DNA of 64,000 nucleotides from positions 178,571 through 242,570 of the forward strand of contig JAROBA010000001.1 in the NCBI GenBank assembly GCA_029432815.1. The letters are read 5' to 3'. Source of the stretch: Pontiellaceae bacterium B1224 (GTDB lineage: Bacteria > Verrucomicrobiota > Kiritimatiellia > Kiritimatiellales > Pontiellaceae). This document shows, in pieces, positions 18,875 through 29,200 of the stretch. Made by a program: the position numbers and the translations under genes. The notes below the pieces were generated by a model, which was not told the DNA's origin, did not search any database, and saw only the letters and a program-made list of their open reading frames with translations. How positions within the stretch are numbered: the stretch's first letter is position 1; every line of letters begins with the position of its first letter.

Positions 18875-20326
18875 TCAGGGCAACGGCCCGTCTTTCAGTT
18901 CAATATTGTCATAGTTCCGATCAAAAATCGCCATACCCTGGTCATCAACACCAATAACTTGGGGGTGCGGCAAATGTTCGGGCGCCTGACCGGCATTCAT
19001 CATTCGATTCATCAGCCGCTGCGTCAATTCCCGCGTAACCCGTGCATACTCTGGATTTTCGTACACATTGCAAGCCTCGGCGGGATCATTATCAAGATCG
19101 TACAGCTCCCAGCAGTCGAAACTGTGCGAGCACAGTTTCCACCGATCCGTTCGGAGCATCGCTCCGGCCCCATAGTGCGTTGGCGCAAACGGCGCACGCA
19201 GGTTGGCCCCTGCAATCGGCCCATCCACGGGGGCAATCTGAATCCCCCCTTCGGCGTAAACGTCGGAACGGGGCTCATAATTATCCGTGAGCAATGAATA
19301 CGCCCGGCTGCCTTCCGGTTGCGGCACCCCGCAGATATCGAGCACCGACGCAAAAATATCCGATGCCTCTACCAGCTCGCCATTCGGGCCCTTCGGTATT
19401 TTCCCGCTCGGGTCCCACAGCACCATCGGCACACGAACCATCGAGTCGTAAAATGCCGCCATTTTATGGGTTACGCCGTAGTCACCGAGAAACTCGCCGT
19501 GGTCGCTCCAGAACAGCACAATGGTTTCATTCAGAATGCCGCGCTCTTCCAGTTTATCGAGCACACGCCCGAGCTGATCGTCGACGTAGCGAATCTGCCC
19601 GCAGTACATCGCCATCGCTTTTTTAAAATCTTCTTCCGACGCTTCATCGGAACGTGAATTTTTACGCCAGAGCGTCATGCGTTCCGGTTCGCCGCCTTCG
19701 GACTCGCGCCGAAAATTGGACGGAAGCTCAAACTGATCCGGGGAGAACATCGTGTCGTACGGTTCGGGCGCGGTGAAATAGGGATGCGGATCCTGATAGT
19801 TCAGCGTCACAAAAAAAGGTTCCCGCAAGGTGGAGCGTCGGTCGATGTAATCCAACCCGGCGGTGGTCAGGCGTTCCGTCAGGTTCCAGGGACTGGAAGT
19901 TTCTAACGAGCCTGAGCTCCAGCTACGCTTGTAGGCCGGGTGTTTATCCATATTTCCGATGCAAAGATCTTCGCCTTCGTCATAAAGAACGCCGATAGCA
20001 TCTTCGACAATGATGTGATCCTTCCCGAACAGCGCACGGTGATAGCCGGCTTTTTCCAGGCTCTGGAAAATATTGGGGTGGTTCGGATGCATTCGGCCGC
20101 CGTAGTTTCGAACGCCGTGCTCGGAAGGATAGCGGCCGGTTACAACCGAGGTCCGGCTGGGACCGCACATGGGACACGCCACGAACGCCTTTTCAAAATT
20201 GGTTCCCATTCCGGCCAACCTCGAAAGGTTTCCGGTTTTGATGAACGGATGCCCGTTCGGTGTCATGTAATCCCAACGCATCTGGTCCGGATTAATCACC
20301 ACAATATTATACTTTTTCTCATTCAT
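18875..20326 (-). CDS. Type I sulfatase without signal peptide
   Basis: The 483-residue protein begins directly with the sulfatase core (YNIVVINPDQMRWDYM) and has no leader peptide, so it should be cytoplasmic. The formylglycine motif is CPMCGPSRTSVVTGRYP, with Cys54 as the modified residue. LFGKDHIIV and WSDHGEFLGDYGVTHKMAAF supply the other active-site blocks. Its length is normal for compact S1 sulfatases. The ATG overlaps the end of the beta-helix gene by 8 bp (ATGAATGA), which points to translational coupling, and a GGAGGT ribosome-binding site sits inside that upstream gene. With the GH95-like enzyme it would desulfate oligosaccharides after import. The precise substrate is unknown. Confidence 0.93.
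   Translation of the reverse strand: MNEKKYNIVVINPDQMRWDYMTPNGHPFIKTGNLSRLAGMGTNFEKAFVACPMCGPSRTSVVTGRYPSEHGVRNYGGRMHPNHPNIFQSLEKAGYHRALFGKDHIIVEDAIGVLYDEGEDLCIGNMDKHPAYKRSWSSGSLETSSPWNLTERLTTAGLDYIDRRSTLREPFFVTLNYQDPHPYFTAPEPYDTMFSPDQFELPSNFRRESEGGEPERMTLWRKNSRSDEASEEDFKKAMAMYCGQIRYVDDQLGRVLDKLEERGILNETIVLFWSDHGEFLGDYGVTHKMAAFYDSMVRVPMVLWDPSGKIPKGPNGELVEASDIFASVLDICGVPQPEGSRAYSLLTDNYEPRSDVYAEGGIQIAPVDGPIAGANLRAPFAPTHYGAGAMLRTDRWKLCSHSFDCWELYDLDNDPAEACNVYENPEYARVTRELTQRLMNRMMNAGQAPEHLPHPQVIGVDDQGMAIFDRNYDNIELKDGPLP
19884..19898. repeat. TTCCA-N5-TGGAA palindrome, centre GGGAC
   Basis: An exact copy inside the cytoplasmic sulfatase gene (SSPWN). The same centre occurs again at 60537-60551 in an unrelated gene. 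Confidence 0.8.
20054..20068. repeat. TTCCA-N5-TGGAA palindrome, centre GGCTC
   Basis: An exact copy in the same sulfatase gene, in the frame that encodes FQSLEK. Confidence 0.8.
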
Positions 20327-21857
20327 CGGCGCCGACCTCCAGTTGTGTGATGCGGTTGCTGCGTCCCCGGTCTTCCACCGGACCGATCGACTTTATTTTG
20401 CAGTTCCGAACATTGGATTCCAGGATCAGTTTCGCCGTGGTGTAGTTTTCAATCGTTGAATCTTCCAGCGGCTTTTTTCCGCCGCAGGTCAGCACATTGA
20501 TTTCTTCGGGCAGCGGCCGCGTGGTTCCATCGCGGAAAATAAAGGTGCAGCGATCACCACAAATGATGCCCAGACTGGAGCGTGGTGCAGGTTTAAAACC
20601 CTCCGGCGGGTCGAGCACCGTGAGTTCGTATTCCGCCTTATACGGCAGGTCGCCGCGGGTCAGATTAAAAATCGGATTGTAGGAGGGATCGGCACTGCAG
20701 TTTTTCATGATCACTTTACCTTCATCGCCCACGCTCAGATCATATGCAAAATCACCCGCTTCTTTGACCGTCACATTTTCCAGAATGACATCCCCTTCCG
20801 GACACAATAATTGAAAGCAGCCTCGGAAGCGCTCGATCGTGGTGTCAATGACAGTGACATTCCGCACATCGTTGTAAGCACGGATACCATCCTCCGTCAG
20901 TGGAATCATCCAGTCGCGCGGGATCGGCTGCTGTGAGCGATACATCATTTCAAATCCATACTCCACCGCGCGCCCGGCTTTTTCTTTGAAGATGTCGTTC
21001 GTCGGCCGCAGTGTTCCGGCAAAGAAACAGTCTTTCACCAGCACCCCGTCCACATTGTGCAGATGCAGGCCATGGCCGAAGGATTGCTGATAGACCTTGC
21101 AGCCGATCAGCTGCGTGTCGTTTGCATTCAGAATACTCATGAACGAATGCTTGTTCAGCCGTCCATGCGCGCCGCGCCCTTTCCCATAAAAATCCGTATA
21201 GCCGAACGGAACCGATCCTCGAATAACAAAAGTGCAATTGATAAATTTATTGCCGTCATTGCAGATTTCGAATTCGCATTCCGTTGCCCGGAAATCGGGA
21301 TAGGGCTGATCAATTACATTGCGGAAATAGCCGCCGATGAATGTGTTGTTCGCGCCATTGATATGCCAGGAATCAGCCACATGCACTTTGCCCGACAGCG
21401 TACCCTGCAACGAAACCGGTGTTTCGATCACCACGCCGCGCAGGTCAAAAAAGTTATCCGATCCGGTAACCGCAAAAATATGGTCCTGCGCGTTTACTAC
21501 GAGCCCCTGCCCTGTGCTCTCCGCTTTATGGATGGTTTTAAACTCCAGCGGTGGATCGCTCTTCACGGCACGGTAGACGCCGGGCTTCATCCGAATTTTC
21601 AGCCCGTTTTTCTTGATTGCGATGCGGAACTGATCGAGTGAATCGATTAACACATAGCCGGGTCGGATCTCAAAATCGTCCGTCACAGGATCCGGTTCGG
21701 GCGGCGGTGTGAAAACCAACTCCATCGGCGGGTTTTCCGCCAACTGCAACCCCAGATTCTTATTCGGTTCCGACGGCAATTTCGGCTGTTCCTGCGCAAG
21801 CGCAGCAAAGGAGCCCCCTGCACAGATCAAAGCTACTATGAGATATTTTTTCATCAT
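20319..21857 (-). CDS. Secreted right-handed beta-helix protein
   Basis: The 512-residue protein starts at 21857 with a signal peptide (MMKKYLIVALICAGGSFAAL); the longer frame from 21899 would overlap the upstream sulfatase and lacks a leader. A proline-rich stretch (about 25-60) leads into a parallel beta-helix of roughly 350 residues, with coils such as GNKFINCTFVIRG, NDTQLIGCKVYQQ and VDGVLVKDCFFAG and a GHGLHLHNVDG turn that may line an active groove. This architecture is used by polysaccharide lyases, GH28-type hydrolases and sulfated-glycan-degrading enzymes, but I do not see a family-specific catalytic set. It sits between two sulfatases of the operon, 13 bp after one and overlapping the next. 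It is likely exported and acts on the same glycan. Confidence 0.82.
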   Translation of the reverse strand: MMKKYLIVALICAGGSFAALAQEQPKLPSEPNKNLGLQLAENPPMELVFTPPPEPDPVTDDFEIRPGYVLIDSLDQFRIAIKKNGLKIRMKPGVYRAVKSDPPLEFKTIHKAESTGQGLVVNAQDHIFAVTGSDNFFDLRGVVIETPVSLQGTLSGKVHVADSWHINGANNTFIGGYFRNVIDQPYPDFRATECEFEICNDGNKFINCTFVIRGSVPFGYTDFYGKGRGAHGRLNKHSFMSILNANDTQLIGCKVYQQSFGHGLHLHNVDGVLVKDCFFAGTLRPTNDIFKEKAGRAVEYGFEMMYRSQQPIPRDWMIPLTEDGIRAYNDVRNVTVIDTTIERFRGCFQLLCPEGDVILENVTVKEAGDFAYDLSVGDEGKVIMKNCSADPSYNPIFNLTRGDLPYKAEYELTVLDPPEGFKPAPRSSLGIICGDRCTFIFRDGTTRPLPEEINVLTCGGKKPLEDSTIENYTTAKLILESNVRNCKIKSIGPVEDRGRSNRITQLEVGADE

Positions 21858-21870
21858 TTTGCACCAAACA

Positions 21871-23397
21871 CTATTTTGCAGGCTTCTTGGAACCCGCACT
21901 CAGGACATACGGATCGTGCGGATGATAGGCGGGCCAGATGGATCGCTCTCCGCCGGCATCATTCACATGCACAACGGATCCAAGGTAACGGGAAACGGTT
22001 AACCATTCCAGCATGTCCGCCTTTAACTTGAGAATTTCAAGTTCATAGGCAGGGTCCTTTGCAAGATTGTGCTCTTCCCAGGGATCGGCCTCCATGTCAA
22101 AATATTCTTCCTGCTCCTGACCGGCATAATAAATCAGCTTCCGATCTTTGGAACGCACCATGGTCAGATAATTATCTTCGCAATAGACTTTTTCCGGAAC
22201 CTCGCTGCGATTCCCTTCCGTTAAACGTTTCCAATTACTGGAACCATCGAGCCGCGCAGGAACCTCCAGCCCGAGTGCCGTCAGAATGGTGGGTCCGATA
22301 TCCATTTGGCTGAACAGATCCTCATCCACCGTTCCACCGCGCGCCGCGCCGGGCAGCCGGGCCAGCAACGGAACCCGCAAGGCCTGCTCGGTCATGAGCC
22401 ATTTATAGATCATCTCGTGATCGCCGAGATTATCTCCATGATCCGATGTGAACAGGATCAACGTATTGTCCATTAGGTGCCGTGCTTCCAGTGTATCCAG
22501 AATTTTTCCAACCTGATAATCGATGCCGGTGATCTTGGCGTAGTAATGCCGACGCATGCGCTTGAGATCTTCCTCGTCTTTATCTCTCAGATCCGTTGCC
22601 CAGACACCGTACGGCGGTGCAATATCAAATTTATCGGGGTTACGGGAAGCCTCCATAAAGCGGGCATACTGGGGCGGGCGGGCATCGATTCCCTTCTCGT
22701 CAAAATGCGGAAGCGGAACATCCCGACCTTCGTACATATCCAGAAAACGTTTCGGCGGATCGTATGGATCGTGCGGTCCCTGGAAACCGACGTGTAAATA
22801 GAAAGGCTCATCGCGATCGTAGTCGTTGATCCAGCGCGTAGCCATGCGGCCGACATATTGGTCGACATGATACTTTTCTTCCAAGGGGAAGACATCGGAC
22901 GTGCATTTTTCCATCCACTTCCCATCCTGCGTCAATAGCCTGCAGGGGCTTTCCTGCCCCTCGGCCTTGAGATAGTTTGCATAATCGTCAAACGAAACTT
23001 CCATGTTCGGAAAATTTTCTGCAATCACGCGTTCGTCATATGCCATCATGTCCGGGAACGGAATATGGTGCACTTTGCCCATCGCCGCCGTGTAGTAGCC
23101 GGCATCCTTGATTTCATGAACCCAGCTGCGGTTGTGCGTCCATTTGTCGAAGGCATAGCACCCGGTATTATGCGGAAACTGGCCGGTATAGAACGCCCCA
23201 CGCGAAGCCACACAGGTGGCACCGCAGCAATAGGCTTTGCTGAACGCCACCGACTCGCGGAACAGGCGATCGAGATTAGGCGTAATCATATGCGGATTCC
23301 CCATCGCTGCAATGGTGTCGGCCCGCTGTTGATCTGTTTTAATGACCACTACGTTCAATGGAGCGCCCGTTCTTAATGTTGCTCTACGATTCATCAT
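21871..23397 (-). CDS. Type I sulfatase without signal peptide (CVASR motif)
   Basis: The 508-residue protein shows PLNVVVIKTDQQRADTI, the formylglycine motif GATCVASRGAFYTGQFP with Cys62, MGKVHHIPFP and FTSDHGDNLGDHEMIYKW. Alanine replaces the usual proline at +2, which is an accepted variant. No signal peptide is present. Two adjacent ATGs (23397 and 23394) follow an AGGAGG sequence; the second has the better spacing. The C-terminal part is long and acidic (EEYFDMEADPWEEHNLAKDP, a common sulfatase ending). It follows the lyase gene by 5 bp, with its ribosome-binding site overlapping that gene's stop, so the two are surely co-transcribed. It probably acts intracellularly on sulfated sugars; the substrate is unknown. 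Confidence 0.92.
   Translation of the reverse strand: MMNRRATLRTGAPLNVVVIKTDQQRADTIAAMGNPHMITPNLDRLFRESVAFSKAYCCGATCVASRGAFYTGQFPHNTGCYAFDKWTHNRSWVHEIKDAGYYTAAMGKVHHIPFPDMMAYDERVIAENFPNMEVSFDDYANYLKAEGQESPCRLLTQDGKWMEKCTSDVFPLEEKYHVDQYVGRMATRWINDYDRDEPFYLHVGFQGPHDPYDPPKRFLDMYEGRDVPLPHFDEKGIDARPPQYARFMEASRNPDKFDIAPPYGVWATDLRDKDEEDLKRMRRHYYAKITGIDYQVGKILDTLEARHLMDNTLILFTSDHGDNLGDHEMIYKWLMTEQALRVPLLARLPGAARGGTVDEDLFSQMDIGPTILTALGLEVPARLDGSSNWKRLTEGNRSEVPEKVYCEDNYLTMVRSKDRKLIYYAGQEQEEYFDMEADPWEEHNLAKDPAYELEILKLKADMLEWLTVSRYLGSVVHVNDAGGERSIWPAYHPHDPYVLSAGSKKPAK
22229..22243. repeat. TTCCA-N5-TGGAA palindrome, centre ATTAC
   Basis: An exact copy in the CVASR sulfatase gene (SSNWK). A near copy, TTCCGATCTTTGGAA, lies 76 bp away at 22139-22153. 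Confidence 0.8.
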
Positions 23398-23402
23398 CCC
23401 TC

Positions 23403-26102
23403 CTAAAAAAGTACTTCCGCTTTTTGTGCAGCCGGGACCGTGATTTTACGCCCGGCGATGCTGAGTATGACTTCCTGATCGGCGCTGTAGAAATAGCTGT
23501 CGCCGACTTTTTCGAGGGAGGCACTGACGACTTTGCCCTGCCCGTCGATGCCCAGCCCATCTTTGATGAGTGCCCGGCCGTTGCTCAGATAGAACGACTG
23601 AATGCCCTCTTCGTTTTCGGAAATGACGCCGTAGGTTCCGATGAACACAATTCCGTCTGTGGTCACCTTCACTGCGTCGTCGGTGTTGTTGAGAATATAT
23701 TGCGTGCCGTCAGTTTTGGTATCCACCTTCAGCCCTACAAAATCGCCGGCGGGCGTCTTGGTTTCCAAGGTCTGGATATTTCGGAGCGCGCTGCCCTCCT
23801 CTTTCAGATAAGGCTCAAAGACTGCTACAAAGGGTTTGCTCCAGGCTTCGCCATCCTGCCGGATAATCAGCGTCGGCACCGGAAGATCCGCCAGTTCACG
23901 GGGCACCGAACCCTTTGAAACCGTGCGGGCCACCGGCGATTTGGCGGAGAACACGGTCCGCCCGTTTTCCCCTTTCATCCACATGCCCATCGCGGCATCG
24001 GGGCCCTTTTTCAGATCGATATTAAACTTCGCAATAAAATTGCCGTTCCAACCCTTGGAAAACTTATCGGTGAAATAGTTATACGCTTTATGGTCGCCCG
24101 AAGCGCTGCCCAACTCATCCGTCGACGACATCAGCAGCGGTTTCCCGTTCATGCCGAAGAGCTGCACATCCTGCCCGACGTTGTGGTAGATATACTCGTG
24201 CTTTTTATCTGCCCCGTCTTTGCGCTTCGAACGGAAGATATCGACATAATATCCGGTCGTTTCGGAGGGTTTCACAATCGCCAGCAGACGCCGCTGCAGC
24301 GCATCGGTTTTCGGTTCCGTGAATTCGGTATCGCTGAACGAAAAGGATTCGGAAAGCGCGTCATAACTTCCGGGCTTCGGTTCGACCCCGAGAAGTTTGA
24401 AGGTAATCTTGTCGTGCACCGGGTTGTAGTCGGAAATGCCATCGACCGAAACGGTGTTATGCGCGGCAAAGCGCACATAGAACGCTCCATGACTTTCAGT
24501 CCAATAGCTGGGACCTCTGCCGAAATCGGGCGCCATCACCATGCCCTTACCATAGAGCTCCATCGCCATACCGTTGGCCTGCACATGACTGCCTTTGGTT
24601 CCGACCAGCGAAATCATTAGACCGTCCGTTTCATTCTGTGCATTGCGCTGCGCCAGGAAGTTCAGACTGTCGGCATAGAAGGTACGGGTGCGCAACGGCT
24701 CATCCGGCTTCCCTTCCGGAATCTTTTCCACATAGCTCGTGAGCGCCAGCAACGTGCCCACCGAATCGCGGCGATAGCCGTTCAACGCCATCTGCTCCCG
24801 CAAAATGGCAGCCACCTGCAGTTCAGCATCCTTTTGACCTGTCCGACGGAAGCGAGCCAGCAGCAATTCCATCGACTGGTTATACGGCACCTGATGATAG
24901 GTGTCGCCAAAGCCGACCATATAACCATTCGGGAAAAGGAACTGGCCCGCGACGGTGGCCGCCGGAACGATGATGGGATACATTTCGAGCACATCCTGGC
25001 CAGATGCATTGTAGATCACCTGTGCGAGGCGCAGGATGGAATCCGTCACGCTGAACGCGTAGCCAGGCGCTTCCGGCCAGACCCCGTCGACCGGGTCGTA
25101 TTTTTCGGGCACCACATCCTGAAGTCCCTTCTGATTCTCGGTGGTTACCGAAGTAAAGCTGCGCAGATAGAATTGTTTACCCTTGCCGTCGGCATAGGCT
25201 TCGTCGCCTTCGAGCGCAAGGCCCATATAAACGATGTGCCGCGCCTGATTAATGTTCCAGTTGCCCTCGGAGCCACCGCCTTCGATAATGCGGTCAGACC
25301 AGCGTCGGAACAGATCCTGAGCCATCTTCACATCCCGACCGGTTTCGATGAGGTAGTCGTATAAATAGTCATACGCGACAGCCAGCGGAATGGTAATGCC
25401 TTCATGAATGACCTCAAACGTGGCGAGCCCGATAATCCCCGCTTTGTCGTGGTTTTCATAGGTAATCGGATTGCTGCGATAATACATTCCCTCGACGTAG
25501 GGCCACATTACATCCGCCGCAAACTTTGCGTATTTTTCCTCGCCGGTGTACCAATACAAAAAGGCTGATTTTTCTGCCAGGCCGATAATATTGGCATTGA
25601 TGCTTTCGACCATGTGGCCCGTATCCTTATAGGGTGCCCACTCCCAAGGACTGCCTTCCTTTTCGCCATTCTGCGCCCAGATTCCGCGTTCGTCATCGGA
25701 ATAGGGCTGAAGTTCTTCTAATTTGGGTCTTTTATACGGAGAGTTCCAATCGCGCTCGCCAGCAAATCGTACCGTCGGCACCGGCGCCTCGCCATCGCCG
25801 TGCGACCAGTGCGAACCATTCACATAGGTGTTGGCATATTTGGTTTTCCAGTGCATCTGCAGACGGGAAACCATCCATTCCGGATCGGTCACATGCTGAT
25901 CCACATACGGATCAACTGAATCTTTAATACGTTTGAATACGGATGCCGCCCAGTCCACGTTGCCAATCTTTTCTACCAAGGCCGGTCTTGTCGCATCCGT
26001 TCCATAAATGCAGGGATGAGCGCGTTCTGCAACAACCGGAACTGCCCCCGCCGAGCCGGCTACCAGCACTAAAATAAACAATCCTAAAACCACATTTTTC
26101 AT
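23403..26102 (-). CDS. Heparinase II/III-like secreted polysaccharide lyase
   Basis: The 899-residue protein starts at 26102 with a signal peptide (MKNVVLGLFILVLVAGSAGA) and an AGGTGG ribosome-binding site. Residues about 30-480 are a helical toroid (segments such as HMVESINANIIGLAEKSAFLYWYTGEEKYA and GNWNINQARHIVYMGLALEG, read in parts). Residues about 490-890 form antiparallel beta-sandwich layers with the heparinase II/III block GSHVQANGMAMELYGKGMV and FAAHNTVSVDG. The latter holds the HNTV-type histidine seen in this superfamily. Members eliminate uronic-acid-containing glycans such as alginate, heparin-like or ulvan-type chains. It is the first gene of the eight-gene operon, so the target glycan may contain uronic acid as well as sulfated fucose. 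The lyase family number cannot be assigned by eye. Confidence 0.82.
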   Translation of the reverse strand: MKNVVLGLFILVLVAGSAGAVPVVAERAHPCIYGTDATRPALVEKIGNVDWAASVFKRIKDSVDPYVDQHVTDPEWMVSRLQMHWKTKYANTYVNGSHWSHGDGEAPVPTVRFAGERDWNSPYKRPKLEELQPYSDDERGIWAQNGEKEGSPWEWAPYKDTGHMVESINANIIGLAEKSAFLYWYTGEEKYAKFAADVMWPYVEGMYYRSNPITYENHDKAGIIGLATFEVIHEGITIPLAVAYDYLYDYLIETGRDVKMAQDLFRRWSDRIIEGGGSEGNWNINQARHIVYMGLALEGDEAYADGKGKQFYLRSFTSVTTENQKGLQDVVPEKYDPVDGVWPEAPGYAFSVTDSILRLAQVIYNASGQDVLEMYPIIVPAATVAGQFLFPNGYMVGFGDTYHQVPYNQSMELLLARFRRTGQKDAELQVAAILREQMALNGYRRDSVGTLLALTSYVEKIPEGKPDEPLRTRTFYADSLNFLAQRNAQNETDGLMISLVGTKGSHVQANGMAMELYGKGMVMAPDFGRGPSYWTESHGAFYVRFAAHNTVSVDGISDYNPVHDKITFKLLGVEPKPGSYDALSESFSFSDTEFTEPKTDALQRRLLAIVKPSETTGYYVDIFRSKRKDGADKKHEYIYHNVGQDVQLFGMNGKPLLMSSTDELGSASGDHKAYNYFTDKFSKGWNGNFIAKFNIDLKKGPDAAMGMWMKGENGRTVFSAKSPVARTVSKGSVPRELADLPVPTLIIRQDGEAWSKPFVAVFEPYLKEEGSALRNIQTLETKTPAGDFVGLKVDTKTDGTQYILNNTDDAVKVTTDGIVFIGTYGVISENEEGIQSFYLSNGRALIKDGLGIDGQGKVVSASLEKVGDSYFYSADQEVILSIAGRKITVPAAQKAEVLF
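24046..24060. repeat. TTCCA-N5-TGGAA palindrome, centre ACCCT
   Basis: An exact copy in the lyase gene (SKGWN). The same centre recurs in the rex gene at 51188. Confidence 0.8.
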
Positions 26103-26168
26103 CGCTCTTCCACCTGCCCAATACCACATTGCTATGCCAATCAGTTATTTTTCATAAAATTTACACCA

Positions 26169-26184
26169 CGGTAGAATATTACCG
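26169..26184 (-). promoter_or_regulatory. Inverted repeat in the glycan-operon promoter region
   Basis: CGGTA and TACCG flank six A/T-rich bases 67 bp upstream of the first operon gene. On the minus strand the spacer contains TAATAT, which lies 17 bp after TTTAAG and could be a weak -10/-35 pair. An operator overlapping the -10 would suit repression by the LacI-type protein at 9750-10799, but no experiment supports that link. Confidence 0.4.
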
Positions 26185-26297
26185 CCATTTTTCAACATCT
26201 TAAATGGGATATTAACTAAATGCCTCAAACCCGGGCACATGATTCCAGACTGCTGACGGCACACTGATTTCTGTTATGCTTCCCCGAATCGGAATCA

Positions 26298-29200
26298 CTA
26301 ATTCCAGATAATACGATAGTAACGCGTTGAATGGGCCGGAGCCGGATCCATCACCTCAATCCTCCCGGTTATGGCACTGGGAATATTGGTCAGAGTTTGC
26401 CAATTCTGAATATTCAAAGAGTCGGTGTAACGAACTTCATAGGATTGTCCCGGAAACGCTTCGAATGCAATAGTCGGGTAATCCCCTGAAAACTGAATCG
26501 TTGTTCCCATGGGATACGTGTCGAACAGGACAAAACCGGGCGTTCCACCGGCAATGGATGCGCTCCAATTAACAGGATCATTTCCATAGCCCGTGAGCTG
26601 TTTTCGTTCCAGGCTGATGCCGCCGGTGTTTGCGACGGCCCACGCGTCGTTCGTGCGGTACGTAACATGATCAGCGCGGTACATCGGCACGCTTCCATCC
26701 GGTTCGGGATCGCCGGGGCTGAGCAGGCGAAGCTTTTCACCTTCGAGCGCAAGACCACCGGTCCACGGACCGAACACAAGCGCATCCGGAGCGAGACCGT
26801 ACCGAGCACGGAATACGGCGGGATTGGTCGAGCAGAGAATGGCCGTTTTTGAGGGTTCCAATACCGTTGCCTCCGGGAATGCAAAATCACCCACACCCCC
26901 GAAGCCCCAGGTATTGGTGGGTATCGCAATATCGTACAACGCGACGGACGTGTCGCTGATATTGACGATCTCGATGTATTCAGGATCGCCCGGAGCAGGT
27001 GCGAACATGATCTCACTGATGACGACCGGTCCAACGCGCGGCGCCTCGTTGGACGCAAGCGGCGTTACGTCGATCAATTCGGTAAAATCGATTTCACCAT
27101 CAGAGCGTATATACCGACCGAACGGCTCCTCGCGCTGAACGGCGGGAAAACGAACCCGATCCACGAAACGAATAATATCGCTACCTGAAAGCTGCAGGAG
27201 CGACGCCTCGGCACCGAGCTCGCTGAAACCAAATCCAAGGTCTGCCGCGGAGACCGTCAGGTATCCGCCCTCAGGGATTACCGCTCCAACCGGCAGGATG
27301 TATCGATCCGGCCACGACAGATCGTCGGTAATCGCGAAGCCGGAGAGATCTACTTCGATATCCGTTGTGTTCCAGAACTCGATCCAGTCGACGCCCACGT
27401 CGGTATGCGAGAGAATCTCGTTAATGACCACGCCGTTCGCCACAGTTTCGAAACGGCCGGGTGAGCCGTGATAGAGCGAACTCGAAATCCAGTTCCGTGC
27501 GTCGGCGAGATAGGCAGTCCGAGCGGCCGCATCGGTCGGGACTTCGGCCGCCGCGATCAGTTGCAACGTGCTGCCATCGCCATTCGCGCGTTCCGGCCAT
27601 TCCCCATCAATGCGATAGGAGACCGCAGATATCAGACTATCATCTGCGGCGTTCAGCGAGAGTGTTTCTCCGTCATCGCTGAGTCCCCCCACCCATTCGC
27701 CCGCAACGACAACGCCGTCCCAATACCATGGCGAGACCGGCGTTTGATAGCGGTCCGCGAACGCAACCGCATCTTCGACTACGACGATGAATTCGCCGGG
27801 ATCGAGCGAGGTGGCTTCAGGGAATACGTAACGAACGCCTCCGTTGACGCTCGAGTTGCTCAAATCCAGGTAGTCGGTGCCTGCGTTCCAGATTTCGATA
27901 AACTCGTAGGCATCGTCTCCAGCCGGGTTGTAGCTGATCTCCGTGATCAGCAGATCGCCTGCGACAGGCGCGCGCCGGGATGCCAGTGTGTAGCGCGGCT
28001 CGGCCAGCGCGGACCAGGTTCCATCCGAGGCGCGAACGCGTGTCATAATGACCAGATCGTCCGTAATCGTCACAGCACCGGGAGACCAAACCAGTGCGTA
28101 TGGTGAAATTTCTCCACCCGGCAACCGAGGATCAGTTCCATCTAGCGTGTAGTAGATTGTGCCCGCCGAACTGCTCAACATAGGCTGATAGCCGTTAAGC
28201 ACCGGACCGCCATATTGAGAAAAGGTGGGCGGATCGAAATCGGGGAAATAGCCATTGGAACGCGCATGTGAAACCATTTCAGCAGCTCGGTACGGGAACA
28301 TGTCCGACCGAACCGTCGCACCCTTGGACTCCCAATTGGCAGGAGAGAGGAAACCCCAACGGGCGCTTTCCGCCAGATAGCTGTCACGAATCTCGTCCAT
28401 GCGCGCTACAAGCCGCGCATCGCAGTTGGCGGGCATCATGGCCCCGTCATTGAAGAAGTGCTTATAGATTCGGTCTGCCAGCAGCATCTTGAAATCCGGG
28501 TGATTCTCCCCCATCAACGCGGTCCAGATAAAGCCGGGTCCATTGCTGGAGCTGATCCGATCGCTGGAAATATCGCGCAGGAAGCCATCGGGATCGTTGA
28601 TCCAAAACTTGTGGCCACTACCGGCCTCTCTGGGACCGCAGGCACGGAACTCACTTTCAGAATTGCCGTAGCCCCAGAGCAGCATGAAATCGATAAAATG
28701 GCTGACATCAAGATACGGGCTTACCGCATCGAAACTGTTCCGGAGCGCACGAACGCGTTCCCATGGCTCCGGATTGGGAGGATCCCCGACGCCCGTCACA
28801 AAGTTTGACTGATTGTTTGCGTTGCCTTTGACACTGACATAATCCTCCGACTCGCCACCGAGGTAGTCGGCGAGGAAACTTTCATTCAGCACCTCTTTGC
28901 AATTGTAATTGCCCCAATACACGCCGTTCAGATAGACGTGCACGAATCGGCCATGCGGATTCAGACTGCCCATGTCCAGGTAGCTGTCCTGAATAAACCG
29001 GTCCGACATGGAAAACCCGCGTTGGCTTGTGTCGTGATTCCCCCCGCGGAGGTGGAGCTTATCAAAGGATTTTCTGGCAAGTACCCCACGGTCAAACCCG
29101 TTGAACAGGGGCGCTTCGAGTTTCCCATTCCCGTACTCTCTGCGGAAGGAAAGCGATATCGCCCGTTTGGCATATATACCTTCCGAAGAAATTCCGCCAT

